NCBI GenBank assembly: GCA_963768715.1
Contig: CAVYJC010000010.1
Span: 1-64,000 of the forward strand
DNA from: DATKEJ01 sp963768715
GTDB lineage: Bacteria; Bacteroidota; Rhodothermia; Rhodothermales; DATKEJ01
Direction of reading: 5' to 3'
Length of the DNA: 64,000 nt
The position numbers and the translations under genes are program-made. The notes under the pieces are model-generated. The model saw only the letters and a list, made by a program, of their open reading frames with translations. It searched no databases and was not told the origin of the DNA. Of the stretch, positions 7,851 through 16,208 are shown one piece after another (within the stretch, counting starts at the first letter, position 1; each line of letters opens with the position of its first letter).

Positions 7851-8387
7851 ATCGCTAAGAGAACACCTGCTCGTCCGAGCGAACCAAGAACCCGGATCAA
7901 CGACCGAATCCGCGCGCTGACCGTGCGCGTGGTCGACCCCGACGGAAACCATGGAATTTACACCCTTGACGAGGCTCTCGAACTCGCGAGAAAATTCAAC
8001 CTGGACCTCGTCGAAATCGCCCCGGGCGTTGATCCTCCTGTCTGCAAGATCGTCGACTTCGGAAAGTACCGTTACGAGGTACAGAAGAAGCAGAAGGAAG
8101 CCAAGAAGAAGCAGCATTCTGTCACGCTGAAGGAAATCCGCTTCCGGCCGCACACCGACACACACGATTTCGAATTCAAGACGCGTCATGCCAGAGAATT
8201 CCTCGAGCAAGGCCACAAAGTGAAGGCGTGGGTCCAGTTCCGCGGGCGTGATATCGTCTACAAAGACAGCGGCCGAGAGCTCCTTGATCGATTCACGCAA
8301 ACGCTGGAAGACGTGTCGAAAATCGATCAGCCACCTAAAATGGAAGGACGTCGCATGATAACCGTCCTTTCACCCGCCAAGAAATAA
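7851..8387 (+). CDS. infC: translation initiation factor IF-3
   Basis: IF-3 binds the 30S subunit and enforces start-codon selection. The N-domain (RINDRIRALTVRVVDPDGN) and C-domain (VTLKEIRFRPHTDTHDFEFK) are both present. No ATG precedes the conserved N-domain in frame. A GTG at 7923 would cut off RINDRIR. I therefore place the start at the ATC at 7851, which gives 178 residues, the usual length. Rare AUU/AUC/AUA starts are well known for infC, where they let IF-3 repress its own translation. The exact start is inference. rpmI and rplT follow, the classical order. Confidence 0.9.
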   Translation: MAKRTPARPSEPRTRINDRIRALTVRVVDPDGNHGIYTLDEALELARKFNLDLVEIAPGVDPPVCKIVDFGKYRYEVQKKQKEAKKKQHSVTLKEIRFRPHTDTHDFEFKTRHAREFLEQGHKVKAWVQFRGRDIVYKDSGRELLDRFTQTLEDVSKIDQPPKMEGRRMITVLSPAKK

Positions 8388-8463
8388 GCCGAGTCTCCAC
8401 AAAGCGTTTATTGCACGACTTGTCTCGTGCTCCGTATATTTCTGGACTCGGGTGTTCCCGCAT

Positions 8464-8501
8464 GGAGAGTCCGTCCGCATGTCGAACGGACCTCTTTTTT
8501 T
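8464..8501 (+). terminator. intrinsic terminator/attenuator in the infC-rpmI spacer
   Basis: The stem GTCCGT (8469-8474) with ACGGAC (8486-8491) is extended by GAG/CTC across a bulged A, with an 11-base loop. Seven Ts follow (8495-8501). It lies 50 bases before rpmI, so it may act as a regulated attenuator in front of the L35-L20 genes, where L20-mediated control is common in other bacteria. Confidence 0.6.
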
Positions 8502-8551
8502 GACTAATGGAAACGTGCCGAAAGGCGCAGGTCCGAAGCAAGCCAGGTGCT

Positions 8552-8746
8552 ATGCCGAAGATGAAATCAAACAGTGGCGCAAAGAAAAGAGTGCGCTTCA
8601 CTGGTTCCGGAAAACTCAAGAGAGAGAAGGCTTACCGGAGTCACATTCTCACGAAGAAGTCCCCCAAGCGCAAGCGTTCGCTTCGTAAGTCGGGGCTTGT
8701 GAACTCTGTCGATGAGAAGCGCATCAAGCGCCTCATCGCTTCCTGA
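8552..8746 (+). CDS. rpmI: 50S ribosomal protein L35
   Basis: A 64-residue, very basic ribosomal protein. It begins MPKMKSNSGAKKRVRFTGSG and contains HILTKKSPKRKRSLRKS, the family signature. The ATG at 8552 matches the normal length. An upstream in-frame ATG at 8507 would add 15 non-family residues. It lies between the attenuator-like hairpin and rplT, 27 bases before it, in the conserved infC-rpmI-rplT order. Confidence 0.96.
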   Translation: MPKMKSNSGAKKRVRFTGSGKLKREKAYRSHILTKKSPKRKRSLRKSGLVNSVDEKRIKRLIAS

Positions 8747-8773
8747 TCTCAGACTTAAACAGACAGACAAAAA

Positions 8774-9121
8774 ATGCCACGAGCGAGAAATAGAGTGGCT
8801 TCCCGGCGCCGTCGCAAGAAGATTCTTGACATGGCGAAAGGCTACCGGGGTGCTCGCAGCAAGATCTATACCGTTGCAAAGCACACGGTTGACAGGGCGC
8901 TTCAGTTTGCATACCGCGACCGTCGGGCACGAAAGCGTCAGTTCCGGCGCCTCTGGATTACGCGAATCAACGCCGCGGCACGCCTGAACGGCACGACCTA
9001 CTCACGCCTGATGAGCGACCTGTCGAAGAAAGAGATTGCGCTGAATCGGAAGGTTCTGGCCGACCTCGCGATTCACGACCCCGCCGCGTTTACCGCCGTT
9101 GTCGAAGCAGCGCAAGCCTGA
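8774..9121 (+). CDS. rplT: 50S ribosomal protein L20
   Basis: A 115-residue basic protein of the large subunit, needed early in 50S assembly. It starts MPRARNRVASRRRRKKILD and continues with GYRGARSKIYTVAKHTVDRA and the helical LWITRINAAARLNG, all typical. In several bacteria L20 represses its own operon by binding the leader. The hairpin upstream of rpmI is a candidate target, but this is not shown by the sequence. pheS begins 56 bases downstream. Confidence 0.97.
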   Translation: MPRARNRVASRRRRKKILDMAKGYRGARSKIYTVAKHTVDRALQFAYRDRRARKRQFRRLWITRINAAARLNGTTYSRLMSDLSKKEIALNRKVLADLAIHDPAAFTAVVEAAQA

Positions 9122-9177
9122 TTCCAATCGGTCGGCGCCTCCGTGGCGTCGGATCGAAATCGACCGGTGGTGAGAAC

Positions 9178-10179
9178 ATGGCTGACTCGATAGACAAGGT
9201 ACGTGCCGATCTGGAGGAAGAGCCACTCGACACGAACGATCAGATCGAAGCGTTCCGCATTCGGTATCTCGGTCGGAAGCAAGGGTTGATTACGGACCTC
9301 TTTGCCGATATTCGAAACGTCGAGGGACCCGAACGCGGCGCTTACGGCCAGCGCGTCAATCTCCTGAAGCAGCGCGCCGAGGAACGCATCGATGAGGCAA
9401 AACAGCGGCTGACTGCGACGGCGACGGAGTCTCGCGTCGATACCACGCTGCCCGGTCGACCCCTCCCGGTCGGCTCGTTGCATCCAATTACCCAGACGGC
9501 AGAGGAGATCAAACGGGTCTTCGCCCGTCTTGGATACAGCATCGCCGAAGGTCCCGAAATCGAGGACGATTTCCACAACTTTACGGCACTGAATTTCCCC
9601 GCCAATCATCCGGCGCGGGACATGCAGGACACGCTCTTTCTCGAGCCCCCGCCCCCGGACGGCCGCGGGGTATTGCTCCGCACCCACACTTCTCCGGTTC
9701 AGATTCGGGTGATGGAGTCATCCGAGCCCCCATACCGGGTCATTGTGCCGGGTCGCGTGTACAGAAACGAAGCGATCTCCTACAAGTCGTACTGCCTCTT
9801 CCACCAGGTCGAAGGCCTTTGCATCGACGAAGGTGTCACCATGGCCGATCTGAAGGAGACCTTGCATCTGTTTGCCCAGGAAATGTTCGGCTCGGACGTC
9901 GTCATGCGATTCAGACCGAGCTTCTTTCCTTTCACCGAGCCGAGTGCCGAGGTCGATATCTGGTGGCAGGACGATTCCGAGAAGGGTGGCCAGTGGCTCG
10001 AAATACTGGGCTGCGGCATGGTCGATCCCAATGTGCTCGAAGCTGTGGACGTCGATCCGGAGCGCTATACGGGATTCGCCTTTGGGATGGGGATCGAACG
10101 GATTGCCATGCTCCGTCATGGAATTGAAGACATCCGGCTGCTGTACGAAAATGACGTCCGCTTTCTATCTCAATTTTAG
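9178..10179 (+). CDS. pheS: phenylalanine--tRNA ligase alpha subunit
   Basis: A 333-residue catalytic subunit of the (alpha-beta)2 PheRS. The N-terminal coiled coil (about 1-90) contacts tRNA-Phe. The class II core has motif 2 (GRVYRNEAISYKSYCLFHQ) and motif 3 (GFAFGMGIERIAMLRHGI). The EAISYKSY variant of motif 2 is, as far as I recall, typical of the Bacteroidota group. The gene is intact and ends 6 bases before pheT, so the two subunits are translated together. Confidence 0.97.
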   Translation: MADSIDKVRADLEEEPLDTNDQIEAFRIRYLGRKQGLITDLFADIRNVEGPERGAYGQRVNLLKQRAEERIDEAKQRLTATATESRVDTTLPGRPLPVGSLHPITQTAEEIKRVFARLGYSIAEGPEIEDDFHNFTALNFPANHPARDMQDTLFLEPPPPDGRGVLLRTHTSPVQIRVMESSEPPYRVIVPGRVYRNEAISYKSYCLFHQVEGLCIDEGVTMADLKETLHLFAQEMFGSDVVMRFRPSFFPFTEPSAEVDIWWQDDSEKGGQWLEILGCGMVDPNVLEAVDVDPERYTGFAFGMGIERIAMLRHGIEDIRLLYENDVRFLSQF

Positions 10180-10185
10180 GACACG

Positions 10186-12656
10186 GTGAACATCAGCGTT
10201 GATTGGCTAAAGGAGTACGTCGACATCGACGTTACGCCGTCGGATCTCGCCGAGAGACTGACGCTGCTCGGTTTCGAGGTGGATGACGTCACGGAAATCG
10301 GTCCGAGGTCACTGGACGGCGTCGTCATCGGGAAAGTACTGGAGGTTCGTCAGCATCCGAATGCGGACCGGCTCGTGCTCTGTGACGTGGATCTTGGGGA
10401 TGGCGAGCCGGCGCAAATCGTCTGTGGCGCACCAAATGTCGCGGCCGGGCAATTCGTCCCGGTAGCCCTGCCTGGATCGGTTCTTCACCTCCCCGACCGC
10501 AACGACCCGACCAGGCGCGTCGCCGTAAAGCTCGCGAAGTCGAAGATTCGAGGCCAGGTCAGCAACGGTATGATTTGCGCGGAAGACGAACTCGGTCTCT
10601 CGGATGACCATTCGGGGATCATGGTGCTCGCCGACTCCGCTCCGATCGGACGCCCCCTGACTGAATATCTAGGTGATCGCGCCGTCGGTGACACGGTATT
10701 CGATATCGAATTGACACCGAACCGGCCGGATGCGACCTGCCACATCGGAATCGCCAGAGAGATCGCTGCGTTTTATGGGCGCAGCCTGCGCCTTCCGGCA
10801 GACAGCCAGCCACTCGAGCCGCGGTCGACAAAACGCGTTCGCGTCGACATCGAGAATCCGGACGGCTGCGGCAGGTATGTCGGCATCCTCGTTACCGGTG
10901 TGAAAGTGGCCGATTCGCCCGATTGGATGGCGCGGCGACTGAACGCAATCGGCCTTCGCCCACGCAACAACATCGTCGACATCACAAACTATGTGATGTA
11001 CGAGTTGGGCCAGCCGCTGCACGCGTTCGACTATGATCGTCTGAGTGAAGGTCGCATCGTGGTCCGCAACGCCGTCGACGACATGCGATTCACGACGCTC
11101 GACGACGTGGAGCGCAGACTTGACGGCGAGATGCTCATGATCTGCGATGGTGCAGGTGAAGTAGCTATCGCAGGCGTCATGGGTGGCGAGAACTCGGAAG
11201 TGACCGAGGAAACCGTCAATGTGTTGATCGAAAGTGCGTGGTTCGATCCGGCGTCCATCCGGCGAACGGCTCGTACGCTCGGACTGCAGACCGATGCCTC
11301 ATATCGTTTTGAAGAGGTGTGGATCCGAATGGTGCGCTTCGTGCGGCGGCTCGCGCGGCATCGCTCATGGTGGCGTTTGGCGGCGGAAAGATCGAGGAAG
11401 TGGTCGACGCGAATCCGAGACCACAGACGCCGCAACAGATCGAGCTTCGATCCTCACGCATACCGCGCATACTCGGCATCGACATGGAGCCGGCAGAGGC
11501 AGCTTCACTTTTGTCTGCCATCGGCATAGAATCGAAGGTTCAGGGAGATCGACTGGCCTGTACGATACCGACATTCCGGCCTGACATCGAACGAGAGATC
11601 GATCTCATCGAAGAGGTGGCACGCCGATTCGGATTCGAAAATATTCCGGCTCCGCACGGCACCGAAATTCCCTACAGTGCGAGTAAGAAGGATCCGATCA
11701 TCGATCAGCGCTCCGAAATGCTGCGCTTCCTCAGCGGCCTCGGCTTCCGCGAGATCTATACAAACAGCCTCGTTTCGCCCGCAACGGCGGAGCGGTACGC
11801 CCGACTTCTGGACCCGGAGGGAGAGCCCGTGGCCACCCACAATGCGATCTCCCACGAAATGTCGGCGCTCCGTACGAGCCTCCTCCCCGGAGGACTCCAG
11901 ATCCTGGCTCACAATCTTCGTCATGGATTTCCGGATGTCCGCCTCGTGGAGTTCGGACATGTATTCCACCGGGGCTCTGAAAACGACGATCAAAGACCGT
12001 CGTGGGTTCGAGGATATGTGGAGCGCGAGTCGATCCTTCTCATGGTCTCGGGAGCCTCGGAACTTCGCGCCTGGGACAAACCAGGCCGGGCGGCCGACCT
12101 TTTCGACCTGAAAGGCATCGTCGATGCTTTAGGCGCGACACTAGGACACCTTGCCTTTGCCTACCGCGCCAGTGATCGCGATGCAGGCATTGCCTCGGAG
12201 CAACTCGAAGTCTGGATAGATGACGTGCGAGTTGGCGTCGTAGGCGAGGTTTCCGCGTCATTGCTCGCCGAATTCGATGTCGAACAACCCGTGTTCTTCG
12301 CTGAATTGCAGTGGCCCGACCTCGCGAAGAAAGCCGTGGGGCAGGCCACGAAGGAATACGTACCCGTAGCCAGGTACCCGGCAGTAGAGCGAGATCTCGC
12401 TTTGATCGTCGACCGCAGTGTGCCCGCCGCGTCTCTGCTCGATACGGTTCGCGCGGCGGCAGGGTCATTGCTTGACGCTGTCGATGTCTTCGACGTGTAC
12501 GAGGGACCGGAGATCGGCGATGGCAAAAGGAGCATCGCGATTTCACTTTCTTTCCGAGCCGACAGAACGCTTGTCGACAAAGAGGTGGATCGTGAGATCG
12601 AACGCGTCGTCGAATCCGTCTCACGGGATTGGAACGCCCGCTTAAGGGCGAAGTAG
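10186..12656 (+). CDS. pheT: phenylalanine--tRNA ligase beta subunit (one-base frameshift)
   Basis: Full length would be about 823 residues. It starts at a GTG with MNISVDWLKEYVDID. Then come the EMAP/OB tRNA-binding domain (about 45-150), the B3/B4 editing domain, B5, the inactive class II-like core and the C-terminal FDX-ACB anticodon-binding domain. The frame breaks after DASYRFE. Adding one A at 11313/11314 gives DASYRFERGVDPNGALRAAA, the conserved continuation, and the second frame runs to 12656. The total of 2471 bases is one short of a multiple of three. As the protein is essential, a sequencing deletion is likelier than a true mutation. Confidence 0.95.
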
Positions 12657-12726
12657 TAGTTTCTTTCGGAACATAGAGCGTTGCGACGCCAATTCGTTAT
12701 CTTGGCCGCACAGATCTCTCACTCGC

Positions 12727-13044
12727 ATGGACGATACTCGCCAGTCTTCCGAACCCGGATCAGATCCGGCCGAATCAACCCCTTCCCTGGGTTTGTCTCC
12801 CCGTGAAACCGAACAAGCGTCACTCAGGTCGCTTCGTGATCACGTTGCAAAGGCTGTGGAAGAAATCGTCCGGCTGCGTGCTCAGAACAAGTCACTCGTG
12901 AGACGACTCGCTGAGAGCGAGGCCTCGGGCGGCATCTCGACCGGAGTCTTCGATGAGGGTACCGACATCCACGAGTTGAAAGCAAAAATCTCCTCGTTCA
13001 TCACGTCGATCGACAGCTATCTGGCTGAGACCGACGACGTTTGA
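12727..13044 (+). CDS. small coiled-coil protein upstream of zapA
   Basis: 105 residues. The first 35 are acidic and Ser/Pro-rich. Residues 30-70 form a heptad-rich helix (EIVRLRAQNKSLVRRLAES), and a second helical part closes the protein. I do not recognise a named family, but the size, coiled coil and position just before zapA suggest a cell-division accessory like ZapB. That role is inference from context. It lies 70 bases after pheT and 27 bases before zapA, probably in one transcript. Confidence 0.7.
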   Translation: MDDTRQSSEPGSDPAESTPSLGLSPRETEQASLRSLRDHVAKAVEEIVRLRAQNKSLVRRLAESEASGGISTGVFDEGTDIHELKAKISSFITSIDSYLAETDDV

Positions 13045-13071
13045 CGAACGACCCACCACCCTGCCCACGAC

Positions 13072-13356
13072 ATGGACAAGTCGATTCGAGTCACGATCCT
13101 CGAGCGCGAGTATCCCCTTCGAGTGAAGGAGGAAGAGGAAGCGCGCGCCCGGGCTATAGCAGCGCGAGTTGAAGAACGCATGCAGGCGATCCGAAGAAGA
13201 CTGCCTGCCGAGCCTGACTTGACGATCGCCGTGATGGCGGCCATGGCCATCGCCGATGATCTCCACGCCACACGCTCCATTGAGGGTGCTGCGCACGAGA
13301 CGGCCATCGCTGAAATCGATGGGCTCATAGAGTCGATTTCATCCGTCGTTTCTTGA
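13072..13356 (+). CDS. zapA: cell division protein ZapA
   Basis: 94 residues with the ZapA pattern: a short beta-hairpin start (SIRVTILEREYPLRVKEEEE) followed by one long alpha-helix that forms a coiled-coil dimer. ZapA binds FtsZ and bundles its filaments at midcell. Family members often lie next to a 6S RNA gene, as here: the 437 bases between zapA and rny contain a 6S-like RNA and a strong terminator. Confidence 0.85.
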   Translation: MDKSIRVTILEREYPLRVKEEEEARARAIAARVEERMQAIRRRLPAEPDLTIAVMAAMAIADDLHATRSIEGAAHETAIAEIDGLIESISSVVS

Positions 13357-13445
13357 CGATAGCGCGCGGAACCGGTCACTTGGAGCACGATATAAGGCCC
13401 ATGCTGTTTCCGATTTGGTCCACGACCATTTTGGATACGGTCAGC

Positions 13446-13645
13446 ACTTTGCACCGGCCTGAAACAAGCATATGGGAACCAGATGCCTTCAAGAAGGGAG
13501 CTATCCTCCAGGTCCCGCCAACAGGCCTCAACCGGTTTCGACCGTGTTTCCTCTTAACAGAGGGCAGTGGAAGTTGAAAGGATTTGGGCAGCACCCACCG
13601 TGTTTTGAAGTGGTTCCTCATATCCTATCGGGCTGGTGCTGGTTC
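13446..13645 (+). ncRNA. ssrS: 6S RNA candidate
   Basis: About 200 bases in the zapA-rny gap (13357-13793), with no credible protein. Distant segments pair: GCACCGGCC (13451-13459) with GGCTGGTGC (13631-13639), with one G-U pair, and ATATGGGAACCA (13470-13481) with TGGTTCCTCATAT (13611-13623), with one bulge. This leaves a long rod with internal bubbles, as in 6S RNA, which binds RNA polymerase by mimicking an open promoter. Size, shape and position beside zapA all agree. A strong terminator follows directly. The ends are approximate. Confidence 0.7.
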
Positions 13646-13655
13646 TGAGGGAAAC

Positions 13656-13694
13656 AGCGCCCCGGTTCTAACTGATCCGGGGCGCTTTGTTTTC
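13656..13694 (+). terminator. intrinsic terminator after the 6S RNA candidate
   Basis: A perfect 10-bp stem, AGCGCCCCGG (13656-13665) with CCGGGGCGCT (13677-13686), an 11-base loop, then a T-rich tail to 13694. This is the strongest terminator seen in the window. Confidence 0.9.
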
Positions 13695-13793
13695 TCTTGA
13701 AAGCCGGGCTTGAGGTCGACGAGAGGCAGCGTACGCTGACGCGGATCGCCGGCCATCAGGATCGTATGAATTTGGACTCGGACCATACTGAAA

Positions 13794-15488
13794 ATGAGAC
13801 CCGAAACGATGGAAATCGTTGCGGGCTTTGTAATCGTACTCGGAATCGGACTGGCCCTCGGCCGACTCATGGCGATACGCGTAGCAAGAAGCCGCGTCGT
13901 CTCGCTGGCCGAGCAATCCCGTAAACTGTTAGAAGAGGCTGAGCAGAAGATACAGTCAGTCAGAACTGAACGCCTCCGCGAACTCGAGGCGGAGTGGACT
14001 GAGAAAACGAGACAGTTCGATAAAGAGTCGAGCGAAAGCCGCCGCAATCTTAAGCATTTTCGACAGAAGCTCGACAAACGTCACGAGAAGCTGTCGCGCC
14101 TGAGCCAGCGTTTGAAAGAACGTGAGGCACTGCTCCATACAGCCGCAGACACTATCGAGACACTCCGCGGGGAGATTCTTGGAGAGCAGAAGACGACTGA
14201 ACAGATACTCGAACGATCGCGCACGCTCGAAGACGAAACCGCGTCACGACATCAAGCGGTGCTTGCCGACGAGGATCGGGTACTCCAATTGAAGGAGCGC
14301 CTCGAGCGTCAGACCGCCGAATACGAAGAAATGAATCGCGAGCACGTCCGTAATCTCGAGCGGATCTCCGGGATCTCACGCACCGACGCGGAAAAGGAGC
14401 TCAAGGAGCGCCTCGTCGAAGATGCGCGACTCAAGGCGGCCGGGATGATCAAAGACGTGCGTGATCAGGCAAAATTGGCCGCCAACCGAGAAGCTCGCAA
14501 AGTCGTACTGACCGCCATGCAGCGGACCGCCGCCGGACACACGATCGAGAACACGGTGTCCGTCGTCAACCTCGATTCGGATGACATGAAGGGGCGCATC
14601 ATCGGACGGGAAGGACGGAATATTCGTGCGTTCGAGGCAGCCACTGGCGTCGAGGTCATCGTCGACGATACGCCGGAGGCGGTGATACTTTCGGGCTTCG
14701 ATCCGGTGCGTCGCGAGATTGCACGCCTTTCTCTTATCAAACTCATTCAGGACGGTAGAATTCATCCGGCCAGGGTCGAGGAAGTCGTTGCGAAGGTGCA
14801 GGCCGAGCTCGAGGATGAAATCGTGGAGACAGGCGAACGCACAATGATCGACCTGGGACTGCACGGCCTCGATCCGGAGCTCGTCCGGCTCGTTGGAAGG
14901 ATGCGCTACCGATCGAGCTACGGCCAGAATCTGCTGTCGCACTCCATTGAGGTTGCCAAACTGGCCTCCATTATGGCGGCTGAACTGAAACTGGATGCCG
15001 GAAGGGCGCGACGGGCGGGACTCCTCCACGATATCGGAAAAGTCGTCGAAGGGGATCTGGAGAGTCCGCATGCCATCGTGGGAATGGAACTTTGTCGGCG
15101 TCACGGCGAGCACGACGAAGTGTGCAACGCTGTCGGCGCGCACCACGACGAAACCGAGATGACCACACCGCTCGCTCCGATCGTCCAGGCAGCCGACTCG
15201 ATTTCCGGTGCACGACCCGGCGCTCGACGTGAAGCACTGGAGAGTTACATCAAGCGCCTCGAAAACCTCGAGCAGCTTGCCGGCGACTTCAAGGGCGTCG
15301 AACGCGTTTATGCCATTCAGGCCGGTCGCGAATTGCGGGTCATCGTCAATCACGAACTCGTTCAGGACGCGCACGCCGAACAACTCGCCTCCGAGATCGC
15401 CGAGAAGATTGAAAGCGAAATGCAGTATCCCGGTCAGATCAAAGTGACGGTAATCCGGGAACTTAGATCCGTCTCATACGCTCGATAG
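13794..15488 (+). CDS. rny: ribonuclease Y
   Basis: A 564-residue membrane-anchored endoribonuclease that initiates mRNA decay. An N-terminal transmembrane helix (about 6-25) is followed by a long coiled coil (about 35-240). The KH domain is near 255-320 (GRIIGREGRNIRAFE). The HD domain carries HSIEVAKLASIMAAEL and AGLLHDIGK, the metal-binding His-Asp. The C-terminal region is normal, as is the length. An alternative start five codons on (MEIVAGF) is possible. It lies downstream of the 6S RNA terminator, so it must have its own promoter in the 100 bases between them. Confidence 0.97.
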   Translation: MRPETMEIVAGFVIVLGIGLALGRLMAIRVARSRVVSLAEQSRKLLEEAEQKIQSVRTERLRELEAEWTEKTRQFDKESSESRRNLKHFRQKLDKRHEKLSRLSQRLKEREALLHTAADTIETLRGEILGEQKTTEQILERSRTLEDETASRHQAVLADEDRVLQLKERLERQTAEYEEMNREHVRNLERISGISRTDAEKELKERLVEDARLKAAGMIKDVRDQAKLAANREARKVVLTAMQRTAAGHTIENTVSVVNLDSDDMKGRIIGREGRNIRAFEAATGVEVIVDDTPEAVILSGFDPVRREIARLSLIKLIQDGRIHPARVEEVVAKVQAELEDEIVETGERTMIDLGLHGLDPELVRLVGRMRYRSSYGQNLLSHSIEVAKLASIMAAELKLDAGRARRAGLLHDIGKVVEGDLESPHAIVGMELCRRHGEHDEVCNAVGAHHDETEMTTPLAPIVQAADSISGARPGARREALESYIKRLENLEQLAGDFKGVERVYAIQAGRELRVIVNHELVQDAHAEQLASEIAEKIESEMQYPGQIKVTVIRELRSVSYAR

Positions 15489-15511
15489 GTAAGAACTCTA
15501 CCATACACCAC

Positions 15512-16138
15512 GTGACTCCATCCTTAATCATCATCTCACTTCTGGCAGGTTATCTGCTCGGGACCCTTCCCACGGCCTATTGGGTCCTCAAAATCTTCTG
15601 GGGACAGGATATCCGCACAACCGGATCGGGCAATGTTGGCGCGATGAACTCGTTCGCCATCACGAAGTCGAAATGGACCGGCGCTTCAGTCTTCGTAGTC
15701 GACGCGCTCAAGGGCGTTGCGGCCGTTCTGGCGGTCCGTCTCCTCGTTCCCGGCGGCGATCTGCTGGTCTGGTACGAATGGATTGGATTGCTTGGCGCCA
15801 TTCTCGGACACAATTTTAACATCTGGCTGTCAATCTCGGCAGGCAAGCTTGCAGGCGGAAAGGGACTTGCGACGGCTGGTGGCGGTCTCGCGCTTCTGTG
15901 GCCTTGGACCATTCTTTTCTGGGGCATCCTGTTTCTCTTGGGTTTCCTCGCCTACAAGCTCTGGCGCGGCAAATCGAGTATCATCCCCGGAAACGTCGTG
16001 GCGACGGCCCTGCTGCCCATTCCTGCCTATATTTTCTACGAAACGGTGGGCCTCATCGGTGTGGGTGCATTCGCCCTCGCCATCCTTCCAAAGCATTGGG
16101 GCCAAATACGTGAATTGCTGTCACGCTCTGCAGAGTGA
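15512..16138 (+). CDS. plsY: acyl-phosphate glycerol-3-phosphate acyltransferase PlsY
   Basis: A 208-residue integral membrane enzyme that transfers an acyl group from acyl-phosphate to glycerol-3-phosphate, the first step of phospholipid synthesis. Motifs: TTGSGNVGAMN (about 37-47), ILGHNFNIW and GGKGLATAGG, all expected for PlsY. About five membrane helices are visible. The start is a GTG 23 bases after rny. The partner PlsX is not in the window. Confidence 0.95.
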   Translation: MTPSLIIISLLAGYLLGTLPTAYWVLKIFWGQDIRTTGSGNVGAMNSFAITKSKWTGASVFVVDALKGVAAVLAVRLLVPGGDLLVWYEWIGLLGAILGHNFNIWLSISAGKLAGGKGLATAGGGLALLWPWTILFWGILFLLGFLAYKLWRGKSSIIPGNVVATALLPIPAYIFYETVGLIGVGAFALAILPKHWGQIRELLSRSAE

Positions 16139-16208
16139 TACCCTACACTGACGAAATCCACCCACACGATCTTAGCAAGCCCAATTTTACACTCAACATA
16201 GACGAGTC

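Noticed and set aside
13353..13577. 74-residue frame in the zapA-rny gap
   Set aside because: It lies over the 6S-like RNA and has no protein features.
14376..15383. 335-residue open frame antisense to rny
   Set aside because: Shadow of rny; no family features.
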